Positions 4,992 to 8,075 of a stretch of 8,075 nt of DNA are shown here, piece by piece (within the stretch, counting starts at the first letter, position 1; each line of letters starts with the position of its first letter). The notes under the pieces are model-generated. The model was not told where the DNA came from and ran no database searches. It was given only the letters and a program-made list of their open reading frames with translations. The position numbers and the translations under genes are program-made. The stretch covers positions 1 to 8,075 of the forward strand of contig JAGXHZ010000020.1 of NCBI GenBank assembly GCA_024635855.1, given 5' to 3'. This DNA is from Sulfuricurvum sp. (lineage in GTDB: Bacteria; Campylobacterota; Campylobacteria; Campylobacterales; Sulfurimonadaceae).

Positions 4992-5110
4992 AAAATCCTC
5001 CATGCAAGCGACTGTATGAAACTATATACATAAAGTATTCTAATGAAAGTAGATGGCGCATGATTTATACTGTTCATGTAATATTTATTGGATTATGCAA
5101 GATATTTTGC

Positions 5111-5140
5111 CATTATTCCCGACGTGATCGGGAATCCAGC
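5111..5140 (+). repeat. REP-like palindromic element, ATTCCCGA type
   Basis: ATTCCCGA (5115-5122) and TCGGGAAT (5128-5135) form a perfect 8-base stem with a 5-base loop, followed by CCAGC. The form CATT-ATTCCCGA...TCGGGAATCCAG resembles the widespread dispersed hairpin CATTCCCG...CGGGAATCCAG. It lies in the 200-base gap between two minus-strand genes, between the ybjT-like stop (5204) and the small helical gene. It could stabilise or end the ybjT-like transcript. The rest of the gap (5004-5110 and 5141-5203) shows nothing else I can support. Confidence 0.65.
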
Positions 5141-5203
5141 TAAAAAAGGGAAGATAGAATATTTACGCCTATGTTATAGTTATCACCCCTAGCTTGCTAG
5201 CTC

Positions 5204-6628
5204 TTAATCTTTCAACTTTTCGGCACGCTGAAGAACCGATGATGCCATATTGCTGAAGATGAGATGATGGATAGGGATCAGTGCATACCAGTATAGCCGT
5301 CCGGAGACCCCATCGGGATAAAAATAGGCACTTTGGATCAAGGTATGGTCTTGTATTTTAAACTCCAGCCACGCCTTCCCAGGTAATTTCATCTGAGCGA
5401 AGAGCAAAAGCCGTTCATTTTCTACCAAATCGACCACTTTCCAAAAATCAACACTGTCTCCGACACGAAGATGGTGTGAATCCCGTTGCCCCCGATTGAT
5501 CCCCGCTCCTTTGAAGAATTTATCGATCGCTCCCCGTATCTTCCAGAGCCAGTCGTACCCGAACCAGCCCGATTCTCCTCCGATCATGCAAAAACTGCGG
5601 TAGACGTTTTGAGGGGGGATACTGCCGAAATCGACGACTTTACGATCAATAAAAATAGCATTAGCGATGTTATCCGAAGAGTCAGATTGTGCAGAGCCCG
5701 CACCGCTGTCGCTCCATCTGCTGATCACCTGATTGGATTCGATCTCTTCAACCGCATGGTGTACCGCCTCTTCGAGCGTGTGGGGAATGATAGTAAAAAG
5801 TTCATGGCGCAGTGTATTGGTCGTTACCACTTCACTTTTGAGCCCCTCTATTAATGAACTGGCGACCCCGTAGGGTACGGGTGTAAACAGCGTCAGCCAG
5901 TAGGAGGAGAGCTTCGGTGTCAGGACATTAACCGGAATTAGATAGCGTTTCAGCCCCATACCTGCCGCCACGCGAAGCATCAAATCGCCATAACTCATCG
6001 CTTCTTCACCCAAATCAATCATCCGATTTTCACCCGATTCCAACTCAAGTGCCGCTACCAGATATCGTATCACATCGTCCACCCCGATGGGGGTGATGAG
6101 GGTCGATACCCATTTCGGGGTGATCATCACCGGCAATTTTTGGACAAGATTGCGGATGATCTCAAAACTCGCGCTTCCCGAACCGATAATCACTCCGGCT
6201 CGAAACCAGATGCATTGGACACTTTCGGGTGCGGAACTGAGTATCTCCCCTGTCTCGATACGGCTGAGCAAATGTTCGCTTCCCGTTTCCTTATCTCCAA
6301 GACCGCCCAGATAAATGATCTTTTTGACATTTTGACGGATACACGCATCGAGGAAATTTTGGGCACTTTGACGATCCAGATCTCTGAAGTTGGAATGGGT
6401 AAGACCGTGAATGAGATAATAGGCAACAACCACGTCTTTAAGAGCTTCATCGAGTGTTTCAGGCGACATGACGTCGGCTTTAACGATTTCACACTTTTCT
6501 TTGGCCGCTGAGGAGAGACTATTGGGATTGCGTACCATTAAACGGATGGACATCTCCCCTTTTTGAATCAGCGCATGTTTCAGGCGTCGTCCGATATATC
6601 CGTTTGCTCCTGTGAGTAAGACACGCAT
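5204..6628 (-). CDS. ybjT: YbjT-like SDR/NmrA-type protein with C-terminal DUF2867
   Basis: The 474-residue protein matches E. coli YbjT (476) in length and layout. Residues 1-300 are an NAD(P)-binding Rossmann domain of the atypical SDR/NmrA kind, with GANGYIG (7-13) as the GxxGxxG loop and an arginine in MVRNP (31-35) where NADP specificity is often set. FRAGVIIGSGSASFEIIRN (142-160) and PKWVSTLITPIG (171-182) match the YbjT blocks I remember. Residues from about 325 to 470 are DUF2867, with LRVGDSVDFWKV (387-398) and GRLYWYALIPIHHLIF (443-458) as conserved stretches; the latter may touch a membrane. The reaction is unknown. The ATG at 6628 is preceded by AAGGAAATAG, a usable ribosome site. 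It is transcribed leftward, and its own promoter is likely in the 87-base gap before it. Confidence 0.9.
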   Translation of the reverse strand: MRVLLTGANGYIGRRLKHALIQKGEMSIRLMVRNPNSLSSAAKEKCEIVKADVMSPETLDEALKDVVVAYYLIHGLTHSNFRDLDRQSAQNFLDACIRQNVKKIIYLGGLGDKETGSEHLLSRIETGEILSSAPESVQCIWFRAGVIIGSGSASFEIIRNLVQKLPVMITPKWVSTLITPIGVDDVIRYLVAALELESGENRMIDLGEEAMSYGDLMLRVAAGMGLKRYLIPVNVLTPKLSSYWLTLFTPVPYGVASSLIEGLKSEVVTTNTLRHELFTIIPHTLEEAVHHAVEEIESNQVISRWSDSGAGSAQSDSSDNIANAIFIDRKVVDFGSIPPQNVYRSFCMIGGESGWFGYDWLWKIRGAIDKFFKGAGINRGQRDSHHLRVGDSVDFWKVVDLVENERLLLFAQMKLPGKAWLEFKIQDHTLIQSAYFYPDGVSGRLYWYALIPIHHLIFSNMASSVLQRAEKLKD

Positions 6629-6659
6629 CTATTTCCTTTTTTTTCCAAGCTTATGACCG

Positions 6660-6682
6660 ATTCTACATTGTTTTACGTAAAA
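6660..6682 (-). promoter_or_regulatory. Candidate ybjT promoter with an embedded 12-base palindrome
   Basis: On the minus strand TAGAAT (6660-6665) is a fair -10 box, 31 bases before the ATG. The perfect palindrome TTTTACGTAAAA (6671-6682) occupies the region between the -10 and the -35 position. A regulator bound there would block RNA polymerase, so this may be an operator. No good -35 box is seen. AT-rich palindromes of this size occur by chance, so this is a suggestion. Confidence 0.35.
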
Positions 6683-6715
6683 ACTTTATCTGTTTGTTCT
6701 CTTTTTGAAACGTAG

Positions 6716-7183
6716 CTAAATTATTACTCTAAATTTCTGTCTCGTCACCATTCCCCAATAGGGATCATCATAGCACGTTTCGGTATATTCTGTCTCGTTA
6801 AAAGACATTATTGTTTTGCGCCAAAATGCGGTGGCATACTCAGCTCCCTCTATCTGTTTGATCTCCCATTCTCCGGGATAGTTTTTCCAAATCGTGTGGG
6901 CAAACTCCATTCCGATACCGTTTTTTCTAAAATAGGGAAGGATGTAAAACTCACACACTTCATAGGCTTGAGACTCTTTGCGACTGATAGCGGCAATTCC
7001 GGCAGGGAGATCGTCAATGATGAGTAAAAAGCCTAGGGTATCGTCTCCTAGATGGGTATCGAGTTCAAACAGACCCGAAGCGTTCGGTTTCTTTCCCGTG
7101 ATAGGGGAGAATTCAGCTTCGTAGCATTGTACGAGGTTGTGATAGATATGGGAATTGGTCTCGGTTACAGGGGTGATTTTCAT
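6716..7183 (-). CDS. GNAT-family N-acetyltransferase
   Basis: The 155-residue product fits a single GNAT domain, which transfers the acetyl group of acetyl-CoA to an amine. The acetyl-CoA binding motif R-x-x-G-x-G is present as RKNGIG (86-91) after the strand EVCEFYILP (75-83), the usual beta4-alpha3 junction. SPITGKKPNASGLFELD (26-42) is the variable substrate side. The substrate is unknown. A TTG at 7237 would extend the frame by 18 residues, but an extended -10 promoter (7212-7220) lies within that extension and neither start has a good ribosome site. I therefore start at the ATG at 7183, where the GNAT fold begins. The leader would be only about 22 bases. The gene ends 87 bases before the ybjT-like start and may be read through into it. 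Confidence 0.85.
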   Translation of the reverse strand: MKITPVTETNSHIYHNLVQCYEAEFSPITGKKPNASGLFELDTHLGDDTLGFLLIIDDLPAGIAAISRKESQAYEVCEFYILPYFRKNGIGMEFAHTIWKNYPGEWEIKQIEGAEYATAFWRKTIMSFNETEYTETCYDDPYWGMVTRQKFRVII

Positions 7184-7211
7184 AGGATTGAATGGTGCTT
7201 TTTTTGGGTGA

Positions 7212-7220
7212 ATTGTAGCA
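7212..7220 (-). promoter_or_regulatory. Extended -10 promoter of the GNAT gene
   Basis: The minus strand reads TGCTACAAT, an extended -10 (TGnTAnnAT form) with TACAAT at 7212-7217. Transcription would begin near 7205. The same nine bases occur before brnT at 7828-7836. No -35 box at the right spacing is seen, as is normal for extended -10 promoters. Confidence 0.5.
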
Positions 7221-7265
7221 GAATTTTTTGCGTCCAAGTTTTGTTTTTAGAGGGGGTATGGTAGT

Positions 7266-7297
7266 CTGCATTCCCAACGAGGACGTTGGGGAACGAG
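7266..7297 (+). repeat. REP-like palindromic element, copy B
   Basis: TTCCCAACG (7271-7279) pairs with CGTTGGGGAA (7284-7293) around a 4-base loop with one bulged G. The flanks TGCA before and CGAG after give TGCATTCCCA...GGGGAACGAG, the same family as copy A but in opposite orientation. It lies 5 bases beyond the brnA stop (7303). It may protect or end the brnTA transcript, though no T-run is present. Confidence 0.65.
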
Positions 7298-7302
7298 AGA
7301 GC

Positions 7303-7506
7303 TTACGCTGATACTCGATTAGCAATCTCAATATCTTTTCGTAAAAGCTCATTGATAAGGTTTTGAAGAGTCTCTTGTTTACCTTTTAGCTTTTCTGCGA
7401 AAAAACGGGCAACATCTTTTTCAAGATAGATCGGAGTTTCGATCTCTTCGAGAGGGATATAAAATTTACCTTGCTGTGCGTTTGTAAAATCATATTCTTT
7501 TTTCAT
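7303..7506 (-). CDS. brnA: BrnA-family antitoxin
   Basis: BrnA antitoxins bind and neutralise the BrnT ribonuclease and repress their own operon through a ribbon-helix-helix type DNA-binding part. The 67-residue product begins MKKEYDFTNAQQGKFY, like the family start (MKKEYDFSKA.RGKFY), and continues with IPLEEIETPIYLEKDV (17-32). A helical C-terminus, LQNLINELLRKDIEI (47-61), resembles the RHH dimer helices. The frame opens at a GTG (7515), but the ATG at 7506 is preferred. It overlaps the brnT stop as ATGA and has GAGG 8 bases upstream, and it also gives the family N-terminus. Translational coupling should keep toxin and antitoxin in proportion. Confidence 0.87.
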   Translation of the reverse strand: MKKEYDFTNAQQGKFYIPLEEIETPIYLEKDVARFFAEKLKGKQETLQNLINELLRKDIEIANRVSA

Positions 7507-7787
7507 TTTTGACACCTCATTTCGTATATGCGTTGTTCATTTCTTGTCGATTTTCGAGCTGAGATGATTCGGATCGAATCAACTTCCCGATAAGTATGGA
7601 CAATCAACAAGACGGTTGATTGCAAACTTTTGCCCAATAAAATCCAGCGTTCCTCACTCTCAGAGTGTTCATCGTCTGGAATGTTTAGAGCAAAATGATC
7701 AGCAAAAACGTAAACTGCTTCCGCAAAATCAATACCGTGTTTTTTGATATTGGCTTGATTTTTGTTTTCATCCCATTCAAATTTCAC
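7503..7787 (-). CDS. brnT: BrnT-family ribonuclease toxin
   Basis: BrnT toxins (PF04365) are small RelE-like ribonucleases that stop translation when free of BrnA. The 94-residue product has the standard length and motifs: FEWDENKNQANIKKHGIDF (3-21), where the family reads FEWD..K...N..KHGI.F, and RIISARKSTRNEQRIYE (73-89), the conserved C-terminal RxISAR-x-A/S-x-x-E block. Both appear intact, so the toxin is probably active. The start is GTG at 7787, with AAGG 6 bases upstream. The toxin gene comes first, which is normal for BrnT/BrnA. The operon promoter lies in the end of the upstream gene. Free-standing chromosomal pairs of this kind are mobile over evolutionary time, and the REP-like hairpin next to it fits an accessory locus. 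Confidence 0.92.
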   Translation of the reverse strand: MKFEWDENKNQANIKKHGIDFAEAVYVFADHFALNIPDDEHSESEERWILLGKSLQSTVLLIVHTYREVDSIRIISARKSTRNEQRIYEMRCQK

Positions 7788-7798
7788 GACAAACCTTA

Positions 7799-7827
7799 AA
7801 CCTTATTTGACTTATGTTGATAGGGTT
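7799..7827. promoter_or_regulatory. Imperfect dyad, candidate BrnA operator
   Basis: AACCTTAT (7799-7806) and ATAGGGTT (7820-7827) match as inverted repeats at 7 of 8 positions, with 13 bases between. They span the expected transcription start of brnT, where autorepression would act. BrnA is known to repress its own promoter; that this is its site is inference. Confidence 0.35.
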
Positions 7828-8075
7828 ATTGTAGCATAATTTGAGATTGTGTTTGCAGAGTGGGGGTGAGGAAAAAATCTATCTGTTCCATCGGTATCTC
7901 TCTTTTTGCCATCATATCAAATACCCCTTCGATTTCTTGCTCTTTTGCGCCGTTATCCTGACCGATATATCCCATCGGAATTGTTGTCTCGGCAAAATAG
8001 TATTTTTTTCCATCAAATGTCAAATAGGAGGAGGGGTGTTTTATATCTTTTTCGTTTGGTATATGAACGCCAATA
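7826..8075 (-). CDS. C-terminal 82 residues of an unidentified protein (cut by window edge)
   Basis: The frame is open from the right edge to the TAA at 7826-7828, so only the 3' end of a leftward gene is seen. The stretch SSYLTFDGKKYYFAETTIP, ending about 46 residues from the C-terminus, is rich in aromatics, with a G-K-x-Y-Y-x-x-E-T-T pattern. This recalls the end of a transglutaminase-like domain, but I am not sure. The C-terminal part, with PMEQIDFFLTP, shows no motif I know. A TTG inside it at 8023 is not a start, as the frame continues upstream without a stop. No membrane segment is seen in the part present. Its last codons overlap the promoter of brnT. Confidence 0.6.
   Translation of the reverse strand, partial: IGVHIPNEKDIKHPSSYLTFDGKKYYFAETTIPMGYIGQDNGAKEQEIEGVFDMMAKREIPMEQIDFFLTPTLQTQSQIMLQ
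7828..7836 (-). promoter_or_regulatory. Extended -10 promoter of brnTA
   Basis: TGCTACAAT on the minus strand is identical to the GNAT promoter box. It lies within the last codons (ATG CTA CAA TAA) of the upstream gene. Transcription would start near 7821, about 34 bases before the brnT GTG. No clear -35 box is seen. Confidence 0.5.

Noticed and set aside
5188..5203. CTAGC...GCTAG hairpin after the YbjT-like stop as a terminator
   Set aside because: The stem is 5 bases with a 2-base loop and no T-run on the minus strand.
5486..6511. Several plus-strand open frames of 75-123 codons
   Set aside because: All lie antisense within the YbjT-like gene, whose protein aligns over its full length with the E. 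coli family member.
1..8075. CRISPR array, tRNA, rRNA, transposase or phage genes
   Set aside because: No regularly spaced repeats, no tRNA or rRNA sequence recognised, and no recombinase or transposase motif in any frame; the encapsulin is phage-capsid-related by fold but has a cargo gene and no phage neighbours.

Overview
The window looks like chromosome of a mesophilic, microaerobic or facultative member of the Campylobacterota, most like Sulfuricurvum or Sulfurimonas. This is inferred from moderate GC, AT-rich intergenic gaps, Shine-Dalgarno sites of the AAGGAG type, extended -10 promoters such as TGCTACAAT, and a gene set rich in hemerythrin, ferredoxin and WrbA. No rRNA, tRNA, CRISPR array or insertion sequence was seen, and no gene-free stretch exceeds 300 bases.

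Left block (1-1407, minus strand): a compact three-gene run made of an encapsulated ferritin-like protein (EncFtn) with a C-terminal targeting tail, a family 1 encapsulin shell protein, and the start of a TIGR01777-type epimerase cut by the window edge. EncFtn and shell together should form an iron-oxidising, iron-storing protein nanocompartment. A divergent 172-base promoter region separates this run from wrbA.

Centre (1580-4667, plus strand): seven genes in one direction. They are wrbA (NAD(P)H:quinone reductase), a 2[4Fe-4S] ferredoxin of the Allochromatium type, a bacteriohemerythrin with all seven iron ligands, a ydhR-type putative monooxygenase with a TTG start, a TrxC-like thioredoxin whose active site reads CALC instead of CGPC, a 96-residue unknown protein with three cysteines, and a 61-residue zinc-ribbon protein. 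Together with the iron compartment they look like an oxygen, iron and thiol redox-handling region. A 10-base perfect dyad lies just before ydhR, and part of it recurs before the hemerythrin gene.

Right block (4692-8075, minus strand): a small unknown helical protein, a YbjT-like SDR/DUF2867 protein, a GNAT acetyltransferase, a BrnT/BrnA toxin-antitoxin pair, and the 3' end of a gene running off the window. Three short REP-like hairpins (near 2237, 5125 and 7282) sit between genes. Two of them belong to one sequence family in opposite orientation.

The most notable points are the encapsulin iron compartment in this probable lineage, the CALC thioredoxin next to unknown cysteine-bearing small proteins, the dyad before ydhR, and the dispersed REP-like hairpins.
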